Part shown: one piece after another, positions 1 to 9,121 of the stretch
Position numbering within the stretch: the first letter of the stretch is position 1
Layout of the letters: each line of letters opens with the position of its first letter
Source: Mesorhizobium neociceri
Lineage (GTDB): Bacteria; Pseudomonadota; Alphaproteobacteria; Rhizobiales; Rhizobiaceae
Length of the DNA: 64,000 nt
Assembly: GCF_013520985.1 (NCBI RefSeq)
Contig: NZ_JACDTY010000008.1
Span: forward strand, 62,001 to 126,000
Direction: 5' to 3'
Program-made: the position numbers and the translations under genes
Notes under the pieces: generated by a model
What the model saw: the letters and a program-made list of their open reading frames with translations, nothing else
What the model was told of the DNA's origin: nothing
Databases searched by the model: none

Positions 1-2525
1 CAGGAGCGCAGCGCCGTCGCCAACCTGGCCGCCACTTGCGGGTTGCGCTTTTCGACCTCGAGCACGGTCTGCGCAAAAAACCGGTAGCCTTCGCCGTCGG
101 CGCGGTGGAAGCTGGTCTGGTTCGCGCTGGAGAATGTGCCGATGAGCGAGCGCACCCTGTTCGGATTGGCCATCGAGAAGGCCGCGTGACCGGTCAGTGC
201 CCGCACCGTTTCGACGGTCTTCGGTCCCGGCACGCTGGCCTGGATCTGGAACCATTTGCCCATGACCAGCGGATCAGCACCGTATCGCGCCTCGAAGCCG
301 GCCAGCGCCTTGATCGCCTCGGGCGAGCCGTCATGGCGATGCGCGAGCACGGTGAGCGCCGCGGCGCGGTCGGTCATATTGGTCGCGGTCTCGAAATGCC
401 GGGCGGCGAGCTCAACTCCTCCCGGCAGCAGCGAGAGATAGTCGAGCAGGATGTTGCGCAGCGCCCGTCGTCCGGCACTCGCCGCATCCGGGCTGAACGG
501 ACCATCCTCGGCGAGGCGGCCGTAAAGTTTGGTGAAGGCGTCCTGATTGGCGCGGGCGATCGCCAGCACCAGCGCTTCGCGGGCGGTAAAGATGGCGTCG
601 GGATCGATGTTCCTGCCGATGTCGCGGGCAATATCGGCCTCGCCGGGAAGCGCCAGCGCGAGTGCGCGGTAGGCGGGCTCAAGCGTCTCGTCGCCGGCGA
701 TCTTGCCGGCAAGCCCGGTCAGCCTTGCGCTGAAGACCGGCTTTGCGCCGCCCAGAATCTGGCGGAAGGCCGCTATCAGCGCATCGGTGAGCAGCGTGTT
801 GAACGCCTGCCAGCGCGCGAAGGCGTCGCTGTCATGGCCGGCAAGGAAGAACTGGTCGTCGGCCTTCTGCTCGACAGAAAGCGTGATCGGCGCCGAAAAG
901 CCGCGGTTGAGCGACACTGCCGGCCGCTCGTCAACACCGGAGAAGCGCACCAGGTGGCGGCGCTTGCGGATGTGGATGACGCCGTCCTCGACGGTAGCGC
1001 CCTCGACACCGCCATAGGCGACCGGCTCGCCGCCGGCGCCGACCAGGCCGAAGGCGAGCGGGATGTGCATCAGCCGCTTGCGGCTTTCCGACGGCGTCGG
1101 CGGCACGGACTGCTCGATCTCGAGCGTGAACTCGCGCGTCACCGGATTGTGCGTCGAACTGACGGTCAGGTTCGGCGTGCCGGCCTGGTGATACCAGAGC
1201 GCGAACTGCGACAGGTCGCGCCCGGAGACATCCTCGAACACTTTGAGGAAATCCTCGATCGTCGCGGCCTCACCGTCATGGCGCTCGAAATAGAGGTCCA
1301 TGCCGGCGCGGAAAGTCTGGCTCCCAAGAATCGTGCGGATCATGCGCACCACTTCCGAGCCTTTTTCGTAGACGGTCGCGGTGTAGAAATTGTTGATCTC
1401 GCGGTAGCGCCGCGGCCGCACCGGATGCGCCAACGGCCCTTGGTCCTCGGGGAACTGGTGGGCGCGCAGCGTGCGCACCTCGGCGATGCGCTTGACCGCG
1501 CGCGAGCGCTGGTCGGCGGAGAATTCGTGATCGCGAAAGACGGTCAATCCTTCCTTCAGGCAGAGCTGGAACCAGTCGCGGCAGGTGATCCTGTTGCCGG
1601 TCCAGTTGTGGAAATATTCATGCGCGATGATCGCCTCGATGTTGGCGAAATCGGCGTCGGTCGCGGTTTCCCGGTCGGCCAGCACATATTTGTCGTTGAA
1701 GATGTTGAGGCCCTTGTTCTCCATAGCCCCCATGTTGAAGTCGGAGACGGCGACGATGTTGAAGACGTCGAGGTCGTATTCGCGGCCGAATGCCTGCTCG
1801 TCCCATTGCATCGAGCGCTTCAGCGCATCCATGGCGTGGCCGGCAAGCCCCTCCTTGCCCGGCTCGACATAGATGCCGAGCTCGACCTCGCGGCCGGACA
1901 TCGTAACAAAACTGTCGGCGACCTGGCCGAGATTGCCGGCCACCAGCGCAAACAAATAGGACGGCTTGGGGAAGGGGTCGTGCCAGACAGCATAGTGCCA
2001 GCCCTCGGCAAGCGCGCCGCTTTCCACCGGATTGCCGTTGGAGAGCAGCAGCGGTGCCTCGTCCAGCTGTGCCTCGATACGCACGGTGTAGACCGATAGG
2101 ATGTCGGGGCGGTCGAGGAAATAGGTGATGCGGCGAAAGCCCTCTGCCTCGCATTGCGTGCAATAGACATTGCTGGAGCGGTAGAGGCCCATCAGCGCCT
2201 CATTGCTCGCTGGCGCGATCTCGGTCTCGAGCAGCAGTTCGAAGCGGGCCGGCGGCTTCAAAATGGTCAGCTGGTCCGGCGTTGCCAGATACTCGGCGGG
2301 GGCAAGCTCGCGGCCGTCAACGGCGATCCGCTTCAGCACCAGCCCATCGCCGTCCAGCACCAGCGGCGCCGAGGCGGCAGCGCCATCGCGGCGTTCGATC
2401 GTCAGCACGGCGGTAACGCGCGTTGCGTCTGGCGAAAGGCGGAAGGTAAGGCCGGTTTGCGGAATGGAAAAGTCGTTGGGGCGATAGTCTTCGAGCTTGA
2501 AGACCTGGCCGGTATCGGTTCGCAT
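1..2525 (-). CDS. pepN: Aminopeptidase N, M1 family (3' end outside window)
   Basis: Zinc metallopeptidase that removes N-terminal residues from peptides in the cytoplasm. Translating the complement from the ATG at 2525-2523 gives 841 codons without a stop, running off the left edge; the PepN family is about 880 residues, so only a short C-terminus is missing. The substrate-anchoring GAMEN motif is at about residues 266-270. The HEYFH zinc motif is at 302-306, with the third zinc ligand in LCLKEGLT at about 325. The C-terminal part has the Ala/Leu-rich helical character of the family. Transcribed leftward, away from the DMT transporter. Function is secure; the stop codon cannot be seen. Confidence 0.95.
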   Translation of the reverse strand, partial: MRTDTGQVFKLEDYRPNDFSIPQTGLTFRLSPDATRVTAVLTIERRDGAAASAPLVLDGDGLVLKRIAVDGRELAPAEYLATPDQLTILKPPARFELLLETEIAPASNEALMGLYRSSNVYCTQCEAEGFRRITYFLDRPDILSVYTVRIEAQLDEAPLLLSNGNPVESGALAEGWHYAVWHDPFPKPSYLFALVAGNLGQVADSFVTMSGREVELGIYVEPGKEGLAGHAMDALKRSMQWDEQAFGREYDLDVFNIVAVSDFNMGAMENKGLNIFNDKYVLADRETATDADFANIEAIIAHEYFHNWTGNRITCRDWFQLCLKEGLTVFRDHEFSADQRSRAVKRIAEVRTLRAHQFPEDQGPLAHPVRPRRYREINNFYTATVYEKGSEVVRMIRTILGSQTFRAGMDLYFERHDGEAATIEDFLKVFEDVSGRDLSQFALWYHQAGTPNLTVSSTHNPVTREFTLEIEQSVPPTPSESRKRLMHIPLAFGLVGAGGEPVAYGGVEGATVEDGVIHIRKRRHLVRFSGVDERPAVSLNRGFSAPITLSVEQKADDQFFLAGHDSDAFARWQAFNTLLTDALIAAFRQILGGAKPVFSARLTGLAGKIAGDETLEPAYRALALALPGEADIARDIGRNIDPDAIFTAREALVLAIARANQDAFTKLYGRLAEDGPFSPDAASAGRRALRNILLDYLSLLPGGVELAARHFETATNMTDRAAALTVLAHRHDGSPEAIKALAGFEARYGADPLVMGKWFQIQASVPGPKTVETVRALTGHAAFSMANPNRVRSLIGTFSSANQTSFHRADGEGYRFFAQTVLEVEKRNPQVAARLATALRS

Positions 2526-2827
2526 TCCCTGGGGTTTCCCTGTCGCTATCGGAGCCTGCGGAGGTATCCGCTGGCCCAAGAAATCTAAAGTGCGCGCTCT
2601 TTACACGAAACGGTCACTCGACAAAACTGCGCCAATGCCTATTTCACGGCGTTCCCCCTCCATCATCATCGCGAGGCTTTGATGACCGTCGTCACACCGA
2701 AGTTCGGCATGGACGCCTCCGCGCCGTGTCGTGGGAAGCGCATCTCGGCAACGATCCGGGAAGCGGCGGGAGCGTGACTTCAGGGCCGAGAGACGAGGCG
2801 GCGGGGAAACTGTCCGATCACCCTGGC

Positions 2828-2930
2828 GCGCATCGGCCCAAAAATCGATGTCGATTTTTGGAAAGCACGATGCGCAGATTTAAAGTGTTAGAGCGTCCTT
2901 TGCGCGTCGAAGACGACGCGCGGCGCTCTA
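2828..2930. repeat. Palindromic intergenic repeat, two hairpins (copy A)
   Basis: Two consecutive stem-loops. The first has an 11-bp perfect stem, 2838-2848 with 2851-2861, and an outer GCGCAT/ATGCGC pairing. The second pairs 2889-2895 (TAGAGCG) with 2924-2930 and 2902-2909 with 2914-2921. The same two-hairpin layout with very similar sequence recurs at 22534-22627, so this is a dispersed element of the RIME type known from rhizobia. It fills most of the 345-bp gap between pepN and the DMT gene and runs into the possible start of the latter. I see no other gene in the gap. Confidence 0.85.
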
Positions 2931-3850
2931 ATGTGTTGACCGGGATCATGCTCAAGGTCATGTCGGTGGCGGTCTTCGTCGGCATGCAAACCTGCATCAA
3001 GGCAGCCGGCACCTTGCCAGCCGGCCAGATCGTCTTCTTCCGCTCCTTCTTCGCCATCTTCCCGATCATCGTCTTCCTGGCCTTCAGGAGAAAGCTGGGT
3101 ACGGCGTTTGCCACCAAACGCCCACTGAACCACATTGCGCGCGGTGTCGTCGGCGTTTGCGCCATGGGGCTCGGCTTCTTCGCGCTGACGCGGCTGCCGC
3201 TGCCGGAAGCGATCACGCTCAACTATGCCCAGCCGTTGCTGGTGGTGGTGTTCTCCTCGCTTTTCCTCGGCGAGGCCATCCGCATCTATCGCTGGAGCGC
3301 GGTTGCGGTCGGCCTTGTCGGCGTGCTGATCATCTCGTGGCCGGAACTGACACTGCTCACTTCGGGCGCGGCGCTCGGTGACCAGGAGGTGCTGGGCGTC
3401 ATCGCTGCTCTTGTCTCAGCGGCAATCTCCGCCAATGCCATTCTGCTTGTGCGCAATCTTGTCCAGACCGAACGAACAGCGACCATCGTGTTGTGGTTCT
3501 CGGCGACGGCGAGCGTCATGGCGCTGTTTACGCTGCCCTTCGGCTGGCAAGCGCTGACGCCGCTGCAGGCCGGCTTGCTGGTCGCAGCGGGCTTCTGTGG
3601 CGGGCTGGCGCAGATCCTGATGACGGCCGCCTACCGCCACGCCGAGGCTTCGGTGGTGGCGCCGTTCGAATACACTTCGATGATCCTTGGCGTCGTCGTC
3701 GGCTATTTCGCCTTTGGCGATGTCGCCACCATCAACACGCTGGTCGGCGGCGTGATCGTCGTCGCCGCCGGCATCTTCATCATCTGGCGCGAACGCCAGC
3801 TCGGCCTTGAGCGCACCCGCACAAGAAAGGCAGCGCCGCCACAAGGGTGA
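2870..3850 (+). CDS. DMT superfamily (EamA) transporter
   Basis: Inner-membrane permease of the drug/metabolite transporter superfamily, with about ten hydrophobic helices in two EamA halves (roughly residues 27-160 and 180-315). Substrate unknown; relatives export amino acids or metabolites. The coordinates use the ATG at 2870, giving 326 residues. The first ~20 residues are encoded by the palindromic repeat next door, so the native start may be GTG 2933 or ATG 2948, just before the first membrane helix. It converges with the XRE regulator at 3851 with no gap. A signature-level call; the start is uncertain. Confidence 0.85.
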   Translation: MRRFKVLERPLRVEDDARRSNVLTGIMLKVMSVAVFVGMQTCIKAAGTLPAGQIVFFRSFFAIFPIIVFLAFRRKLGTAFATKRPLNHIARGVVGVCAMGLGFFALTRLPLPEAITLNYAQPLLVVVFSSLFLGEAIRIYRWSAVAVGLVGVLIISWPELTLLTSGAALGDQEVLGVIAALVSAAISANAILLVRNLVQTERTATIVLWFSATASVMALFTLPFGWQALTPLQAGLLVAAGFCGGLAQILMTAAYRHAEASVVAPFEYTSMILGVVVGYFAFGDVATINTLVGGVIVVAAGIFIIWRERQLGLERTRTRKAAPPQG

Positions 3851-4663
3851 TCAGGACGACTGCGCGCGTTCTTTAGCAAGCCGCACCAGCACCCCCCGCG
3901 TCGGCTCGTCGGCCGGAAAGAACGATTCGATCGCCAGTTCCGACAGTGTCACGTCGAGCGGTGTGCCGAAGACGGTGATGGTGCTGATGAAGGACAACAC
4001 CTGATCACCATGCGCCAGCCGCAGCGGATGGACGATGCCATTGGGCTCGACTGGCACAGGCCGCGCGCCCCTGAGGCCGGACGGATAGGTTCGCAATTCG
4101 CGCTCCAGCTCGACCAGCACAGGATCGCCGGCGGCATCGTTCTGGTGCTTCAGCCGTTCCAGCAGATGTGCCCGCCATTCCGCGAGATTGACGATGCGCG
4201 GCGCGATGCCGTTCGGGTGCAGGCTGAGACGCAGCACATTGACCGGCGGCTGAAGCAGCGACGGCTCGGCAACATCGGCGAGGAACGGGCCGATAGCAGC
4301 ATTGGCAGACACCAGGTTCCAGTGCCGGTCGACGGCGAGCGCTGGAAATGGTTCATGCCCCTTGAGCACGGTCTCGACCGCGGCAAGCGCCGGCGCCAGC
4401 GTCGCGTCGGTGAGCGGCCGTTCGCTGAAGCTTGGCGCAAAGCCGGCAGCCAGCAGCAGCTGGTTGCGCTGCCTGAGCGGGATCGACAGCTGCTCCGCCA
4501 GATGCAGCACCATGTCGCGCGAGGGGGCGGCGCGGCCGCTTTCGACGAAGGAGAGATGCCGTTGCGAAATCTCGGCCTCCATGGCGAGGTCGAGCTGGCT
4601 CATGCGGCGCCGCGTGCGCCATTCGCGGATCAGGCTTCCGGCTGAGGTTTGGAGTGTTGTCAT
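3851..4663 (-). CDS. XRE-family regulator with MmyB-like ligand-binding domain
   Basis: Cytoplasmic DNA-binding regulator of 270 residues. Residues ~10-65 form an XRE helix-turn-helix (LIREWRTRRRMSQLDLAMEA, then SQRHLSFVESGRAAPSRDMV). From ~95 on the protein matches the MmyB-like domain (PAS-like), with the typical WNLVSANAA and GDQVLSFISTITVFGTPLDVTLSELAIESFFPAD stretches. Proteins of this build are common single-gene regulators in rhizobia and often act on a neighbouring metabolic gene. The target here is unknown; the convergent DMT transporter is a neighbour but not an obvious partner. The start at 4663 has only a weak ribosome-binding site. Confidence 0.88.
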   Translation of the reverse strand: MTTLQTSAGSLIREWRTRRRMSQLDLAMEAEISQRHLSFVESGRAAPSRDMVLHLAEQLSIPLRQRNQLLLAAGFAPSFSERPLTDATLAPALAAVETVLKGHEPFPALAVDRHWNLVSANAAIGPFLADVAEPSLLQPPVNVLRLSLHPNGIAPRIVNLAEWRAHLLERLKHQNDAAGDPVLVELERELRTYPSGLRGARPVPVEPNGIVHPLRLAHGDQVLSFISTITVFGTPLDVTLSELAIESFFPADEPTRGVLVRLAKERAQSS

Positions 4664-4727
4664 GACGGAGGATTAGGCCGGGGAGGGGCGTATTTCAATT
4701 ACCTCGGAGGTTATTGGCGCGGTTCTA

Positions 4728-4872
4728 CCTTCTCCCTTGTGGGAGAAGGTGGCCGAGCGAAGCTCGGTCGGATGAGGGGTGTTCCAGCTTGGCAAAGACG
4801 ACGATCCTCCACGCACCCCTCAACCGTCTCGGCGCTGCGCGCCGATCCACCTTCTCCCACAAGGGGAGAAGG
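4728..4872. repeat. Long inverted repeat, 145-bp cruciform element
   Basis: Left arm 4728-4781 and right arm 4814-4872 are near-complementary. Both read CCTTCTCCC(C)TTGTGGGAG outward, and each ends in GAGGGGTG on its own strand. A 32-bp centre separates them. The arms differ in the middle (a GAGCGAAGCTC hairpin versus GGCGCGCAGCGCC), as in independent hairpins that kept pairing by compensatory change. The element lies between the XRE and UDG genes, both read leftward, and could act as a transcript-end structure. Elements with this consensus are scattered through Mesorhizobium genomes (from memory). Confidence 0.8.
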
Positions 4873-4881
4873 GAAGGGCGT

Positions 4882-5760
4882 CTAGCCCACCTCCCGCAAC
4901 TTCGCCTTCACCTCGAGGAAATCCCGCCAGGCCAGCTTCTTGTGCGCGGGCGTGCGCAGCAGATAGGCGGGATGCAGCGTCGGCATCGCCGGGATGGCAA
5001 CACCGGACGCCGTGGTATGCACCCGCCAGTTGCCGCGCAGCCGCAAGATGCCTTCGCTCGTGTTGAGCAGGGTCTTGGCCGATGGGCCGCCCAGATTGAT
5101 CAGCACCTTGGGATTGACCAGCTCGATCTGCCGCTCGATGAACGGACGACAGATCTCGGTCTCGTGCGGCGTCGGCGTGCGGTTGCCGGGCGGCCGCCAG
5201 GGAATGACGTTGGCGATGTAGACACATGTCCGGTCGAGCCCGATCGCCGCCAGCATGCGGTCAAGCAGCCGGCCGGAGCGGCCGACGAAGGGCAGGCCTT
5301 CAATGTCCTCGTCGCGGCCGGGTGCCTCGCCGACCAGCATCACCGAAGCCTGCGGATTGCCATCGGCAAAGACCAGGTTCTTGGCGGTGAATTTGAGGTT
5401 GCAGCCGTCGAAGGACGCCATGTGTTGACGCAGCGCGTCGAGCGTCGAGGCGCCTGCCGCCATTTGCCGGGCCAGTGCCGCCTGTGCCTCGTCGGGCACC
5501 GTCGCCGTGGCCGGCACGGAGCGCGCCGGCGCGTCCGGCACTCGGCTCGCGTCTAGCCCTGTGCTTGCCTCGGCTTGGTCCGGTGCCTTGTTTTCACGAG
5601 GAGGTGCGGCTGGCGCGGGCGCTCGCTCAGCTGGCCTCGGCGTGGCCTCGGCAAACCGGTTCACAGGCGCGTCTTCCAGCGCCTCGTCGACGCCTGCGCT
5701 GGCGTAGAATGCCAGGAGGTCGGCAAGCTCGGATCGGTTTTTGGGGGAGGCGGCAGTCAT
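4882..5760 (-). CDS. Type-4-like uracil-DNA glycosylase, atypical cysteines
   Basis: Base-excision repair enzyme that removes uracil from DNA. An Ala/Pro-rich N-terminal region of about 100 residues is followed by the UDG fold. Motif 1 reads GEAPGRDEDIEGLPFVGRSG and motif 3 reads LHPAYLLR, both diagnostic. Canonical family-4 enzymes bind a 4Fe-4S cluster with four cysteines. Here the usual CRPP of NVxxCRPPGNR is WRPP, and the N-terminal CxxC-like pair is reduced to one cysteine (FDGCNLKF), so a cluster is unlikely. ATG 5760 was chosen because MTAASPKNRSEL resembles the common start; a TTG at 5796 is also open. Its own transcription unit, leftward. Confidence 0.88.
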   Translation of the reverse strand: MTAASPKNRSELADLLAFYASAGVDEALEDAPVNRFAEATPRPAERAPAPAAPPRENKAPDQAEASTGLDASRVPDAPARSVPATATVPDEAQAALARQMAAGASTLDALRQHMASFDGCNLKFTAKNLVFADGNPQASVMLVGEAPGRDEDIEGLPFVGRSGRLLDRMLAAIGLDRTCVYIANVIPWRPPGNRTPTPHETEICRPFIERQIELVNPKVLINLGGPSAKTLLNTSEGILRLRGNWRVHTTASGVAIPAMPTLHPAYLLRTPAHKKLAWRDFLEVKAKLREVG

Positions 5761-5818
5761 GGCCGGCACCATCGTCTGCTCGACGGCATTTTGCAAGATT
5801 GAGCGGCCTTCTGCCGCT

Positions 5819-6457
5819 CTATCCCGTCGGAATCCGAGGATCTTGCACCAGATAAAACGTCCAGCGCGGCGTATAGTCGGTGATCAGAAATTCGAAGCTT
5901 CCCCTCTTCAGCGGGTCGATCTTGCCGTTTTTGAACAGCAGCCGGTCATAGGGTTCGAAATCGCGGTCGAAATCGGCATAGGCGCTCGACACGATATTGT
6001 CGGGCGTCTTGTTGCGCTGGTCGAAGGACAGGCCGTCGCCGAATACGCTCGGCTGGTTGAGGATCTCCTGCAGCTCGAACTGGAATTCGACCCAGGCCTG
6101 GCCGCTGTTGTTGAGCACCTCGATGCGCATGTACAGGACGCCGTTGGCAAATTCGCCATTGGTGCTGAACGGCTGGATCGGCTTGGTGGTGCGGATGGTG
6201 AGCGTCACCGGCGTCGACGAATTCAGCTCCTCGGAGATGATCAGCGGGTCATCCCTGGTGCCGGTGCCCGAGGCGCCGGTGATGTGGAAGCCGCCAAGCT
6301 CGTCGGAAAAGGAATAGGCCCCGGTCGCCCACACCTTCACCGGCTCGGCATAAGCCTTAACCGGCATGAGCACCGAAAGGGCGAGAAGAAGCGCTCGGCA
6401 GTTCCGGCCGGGCGGAAGGGAAAAGCGCGTCAATGAAAAGCCGGACGGCGTGCGCAT
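5819..6457 (-). CDS. Hypothetical exported protein
   Basis: Not recognised. From ATG 6457 the protein has 212 residues. A charged N-terminus is followed by a hydrophobic stretch (ALLLALSVLMPVKAYA), a probable Sec signal peptide cleaved after AYA. The mature part is beta-rich and has no cysteine, transmembrane helix or catalytic motif I know. An upstream ATG at 6529 is in frame but adds a non-conserved-looking extension. A GAGCGGC/GCCGCTC hairpin (5801-5819) sits right at its stop codon and may end transcription. Probably periplasmic; function unknown. Confidence 0.7.
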   Translation of the reverse strand: MRTPSGFSLTRFSLPPGRNCRALLLALSVLMPVKAYAEPVKVWATGAYSFSDELGGFHITGASGTGTRDDPLIISEELNSSTPVTLTIRTTKPIQPFSTNGEFANGVLYMRIEVLNNSGQAWVEFQFELQEILNQPSVFGDGLSFDQRNKTPDNIVSSAYADFDRDFEPYDRLLFKNGKIDPLKRGSFEFLITDYTPRWTFYLVQDPRIPTG

Positions 6458-6676
6458 GGGCAGAAGTATGGCCGATAAGCGAGCCGTCGAACAATTAAAA
6501 TATGGGAACCGTAAGTCCAGCCGGAGCAAAACGCTTGCTGCACCGTTGTTATCCGCGACTTTTTGGCGAAAACGGCATTGTCACGCCAGCGCCGGTTTCC
6601 TGTCGCGGATTGATGCGCTATGCAGCGCAGGAGCCAGCAAAATGCCCGGAAACGGTTAGCCAGTGCGGAGGGGTTG

Positions 6677-8356
6677 ATGAGCGAGATCGAACGCGAGAGC
6701 ATGGAATTCGACGTGGTCATCGTCGGGGCCGGCCCGGCGGGCCTTGCCGCAGCGATCCGGCTCAAGCAGGTCAATCCCGAGCTTTCCGTTGTCGTGCTGG
6801 AAAAGGGCGGCGAGGTTGGAGCCCACATTTTGTCCGGCGCCGTCGTCGATCCCATAGGCATCGACCGCCTGTTGCCCGGCTGGCGCGAGGAAGAGGGCCA
6901 CCCCTTCAAGACACCGGTGACCGCGGACCATTTCCTGGTCCTCGGCCCCGTCGGCTCGTTCCGTCTGCCCAACATCCTGATGCCGCCGCTGATGAACAAT
7001 CACGGCAACTACATCGTCTCGCTCGGCAATGTCTGCCGCTGGCTGGCGACCAAGGCTGAAGCGCTGGGCGTCGAAATCTATCCGGGCTTTGCTGCTGCCA
7101 GCCTGGTCTACAACGATGCCGGCGCCGTCACCGGGGTCATCACCGGCGACATGGGCGTCGAAAAAGACGGCACGCACGGCCCGGGTTTCGCGCCGGGCAT
7201 GGCGCTGATGGGCAAATATGTGCTGATCGGCGAGGGCGCGCGCGGTTCGCTGTCCAAGCAGCTGATCGCCAAATACAAGCTGTCCGACGGCCGCGAACCC
7301 GGCAAATACGGCATCGGCCTCAAGGAACTGTGGCAGGTCAAGCCGGAGAACCACAAGCCGGGCCTGGTCCAGCATTCCTTCGGCTGGCCGCTCGACCTGA
7401 AGACCGGCGGCGGCTCCTTCCTCTACCATCTCGAGGACAATCAGGTGGCGGTCGGCTTCGTTCTCCACCTCAACTACAAGAACCCCTGGCTGTCGCCGTT
7501 CGAGGAGTTCCAGCGCTTCAAGACCCATCCGGCGATATCGGGCACCTTCGCGGGCGCCAAGCGCATCGGCTATGGCGCGCGCGCCATTACCGAAGGCGGC
7601 TGGCAGTCGGTGCCGAAACTGTCCTTCCCCGGCGGCGTGCTGATGGGTTGTGCTGCCGGCTTCGTCAACGTGCCGCGCATCAAGGGTTCGCACAATGCGG
7701 TGCTGTCCGGCATGCTGGCGGCCGAACATGTCGCGCAAGCGATCGGCGCCGGCCGCGCCAATGACGAGCTCACCTCCTACGAGAACGCCTGGCGGGCAAC
7801 CGATATCGGCAAGGATTTGAAGAAGGTCCGCAACGTCAAGCCGCTCTGGTCGCGTTTCGGCACTGTGCTCGGCATCGGCCTCGGCGGTCTCGACATGTGG
7901 CTGAACACGCTGTTCGGCTTCTCGCCCTTCGGCACGCTGAAGCACGGCAAGGCCGATTATGCGACGCTGGAGCCGGCCGCCCAGCACGAGAAGATCGTGT
8001 ATCCCAAGCCGGACGGCGTGCTGACTTTTGACCGGCTGTCCTCGGTGTTCCTGTCCAACACCAACCATGAGGAAAACGAGCCGGTGCATCTCCTGGTCGC
8101 CGATATGGCCCTGCAGCAGCGCTCCGAGCACGACGTCTTTGCCGGGCCGTCGACCCGCTATTGCCCGGCCGGCGTCTACGAATGGGTCGACAAGGATGGC
8201 AATGCTGCCGCCGATCCGGCCGCCAAGGATGTGCGCTTCGTCATCAACGCGCAGAACTGCGTGCACTGCAAGACCTGCGACATCAAGGATCCCAACCAGA
8301 ACATCAACTGGGTGCCGCCGCAAGGCGGCGAGGGCCCGGTCTACCAGGGCATGTGA
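6677..8356 (+). CDS. Electron transfer flavoprotein-ubiquinone oxidoreductase
   Basis: Membrane-associated flavo-iron-sulfur enzyme that passes electrons from reduced ETF to ubiquinone. It links acyl-CoA and choline/sarcosine-type dehydrogenases to respiration. The N-terminus has the FAD-binding VIVGAGPAGLAAA motif; the C-terminus has the 4Fe-4S region CPAGVYEW ... NAQNCVHCKTCDIKDP. At 559 residues from ATG 6677 it matches the family length (about 550). The ATG at 6677 follows GGAGGGG; the open frame starts earlier at 6620 but lacks such a site. The isovaleryl-CoA dehydrogenase at 21.3 kb is a logical electron source through ETF, though the genes are not linked. Confidence 0.95.
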   Translation: MSEIERESMEFDVVIVGAGPAGLAAAIRLKQVNPELSVVVLEKGGEVGAHILSGAVVDPIGIDRLLPGWREEEGHPFKTPVTADHFLVLGPVGSFRLPNILMPPLMNNHGNYIVSLGNVCRWLATKAEALGVEIYPGFAAASLVYNDAGAVTGVITGDMGVEKDGTHGPGFAPGMALMGKYVLIGEGARGSLSKQLIAKYKLSDGREPGKYGIGLKELWQVKPENHKPGLVQHSFGWPLDLKTGGGSFLYHLEDNQVAVGFVLHLNYKNPWLSPFEEFQRFKTHPAISGTFAGAKRIGYGARAITEGGWQSVPKLSFPGGVLMGCAAGFVNVPRIKGSHNAVLSGMLAAEHVAQAIGAGRANDELTSYENAWRATDIGKDLKKVRNVKPLWSRFGTVLGIGLGGLDMWLNTLFGFSPFGTLKHGKADYATLEPAAQHEKIVYPKPDGVLTFDRLSSVFLSNTNHEENEPVHLLVADMALQQRSEHDVFAGPSTRYCPAGVYEWVDKDGNAAADPAAKDVRFVINAQNCVHCKTCDIKDPNQNINWVPPQGGEGPVYQGM

Positions 8357-8496
8357 GCTACGGGCCGTCTCGACCGCTGCCGGCAAAAATACCGGCGCGG
8401 GGCTGGTTACCAGGGCATGTAAGGCGATCGGCGCCATGATTGTTGAAACCGTCATCTGCTTGTGGTCTCATTGCCGGGTCCATGTGGGAGAATGGC

Positions 8497-9096
8497 ATGC
8501 GGGTGTTGGTCTTGTTTTGCGTCGCCGTCATAGGCGCGGCCTGCGGCATCGTCGGGACGGCGTCGGCGGGGGTGAAAACCGTCGTCAAGACGCGAACCTA
8601 TGACATCACCGGCACCACAGGTGCCGGTCTGGTTATCGCCATGAATCGCAGGGGCCCCAAGCACGGTTTCATGACCCACGCCATCGCGCAGACGAGCTAC
8701 ACCGCGGACTGGAACCTGGACCTCGGCCAGGCCAACGGCGTCTGCCGCCTGCGCCAGGCCAATGGAACGCTCAACGTCACCTACACCTATCCGCGCGTGG
8801 CCTCGGCCGTCACGCCGGCGCTGCACAAACGCTGGAACCGGTTTTTCACCGGCGTTCTCGCTCATGAAGGAACCCATGGTCGTATCGCCGGGCAGATGAT
8901 GCAGGCCGCGGAGCGGTCGGTTCGCGGCCTGAAATTTGCCAACGATCCGCAATGCAACAAGACGCGCGCCGAAGCCAGGCGGCGCTTGGAAGCCACCTCC
9001 AAGCTCTACGAGGCGAAACAGATCGCCTTCGACGCGCGCGAGCACAGTGAAGGCGGCCATGTCGAGCGCATCATCGAGGCCCTGGTGGGCTTGTGA
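8497..9096 (+). CDS. DUF922 family secreted Zn-protease-like protein
   Basis: 199-residue protein with a signal peptide (residues 1-24, ending GTASAG) and a DUF922 domain. The HEGTH sequence at about residue 128 is a gluzincin-like HExxH zinc motif, so it may be a periplasmic metalloprotease. Substrate unknown. ATG 8497 is preferred because GGGAGA lies six bases upstream; ATG 8482 and 8440 are also in frame. It stands alone between ETF-QO (same strand, 140 bp upstream) and a convergent EEP-family gene. Confidence 0.85.
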   Translation: MRVLVLFCVAVIGAACGIVGTASAGVKTVVKTRTYDITGTTGAGLVIAMNRRGPKHGFMTHAIAQTSYTADWNLDLGQANGVCRLRQANGTLNVTYTYPRVASAVTPALHKRWNRFFTGVLAHEGTHGRIAGQMMQAAERSVRGLKFANDPQCNKTRAEARRRLEATSKLYEAKQIAFDAREHSEGGHVERIIEALVGL

Positions 9097-9121
9097 AACC
9101 TCAAGCCCGTAACGTGTTGAT

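Noticed and set aside
36..2099. Long rightward open frame opposite pepN
   Set aside because: It is the antisense shadow of the pepN reading frame in GC-rich DNA. The protein is Arg/Gly-rich without any fold or motif, while the complement has full M1 peptidase motifs.
6656..8455. 599-codon leftward frame opposite the ETF-QO gene
   Set aside because: Shadow frame with low-complexity His/Arg/Ala composition; the plus strand encodes the complete ETF-QO including FAD and iron-sulfur motifs.
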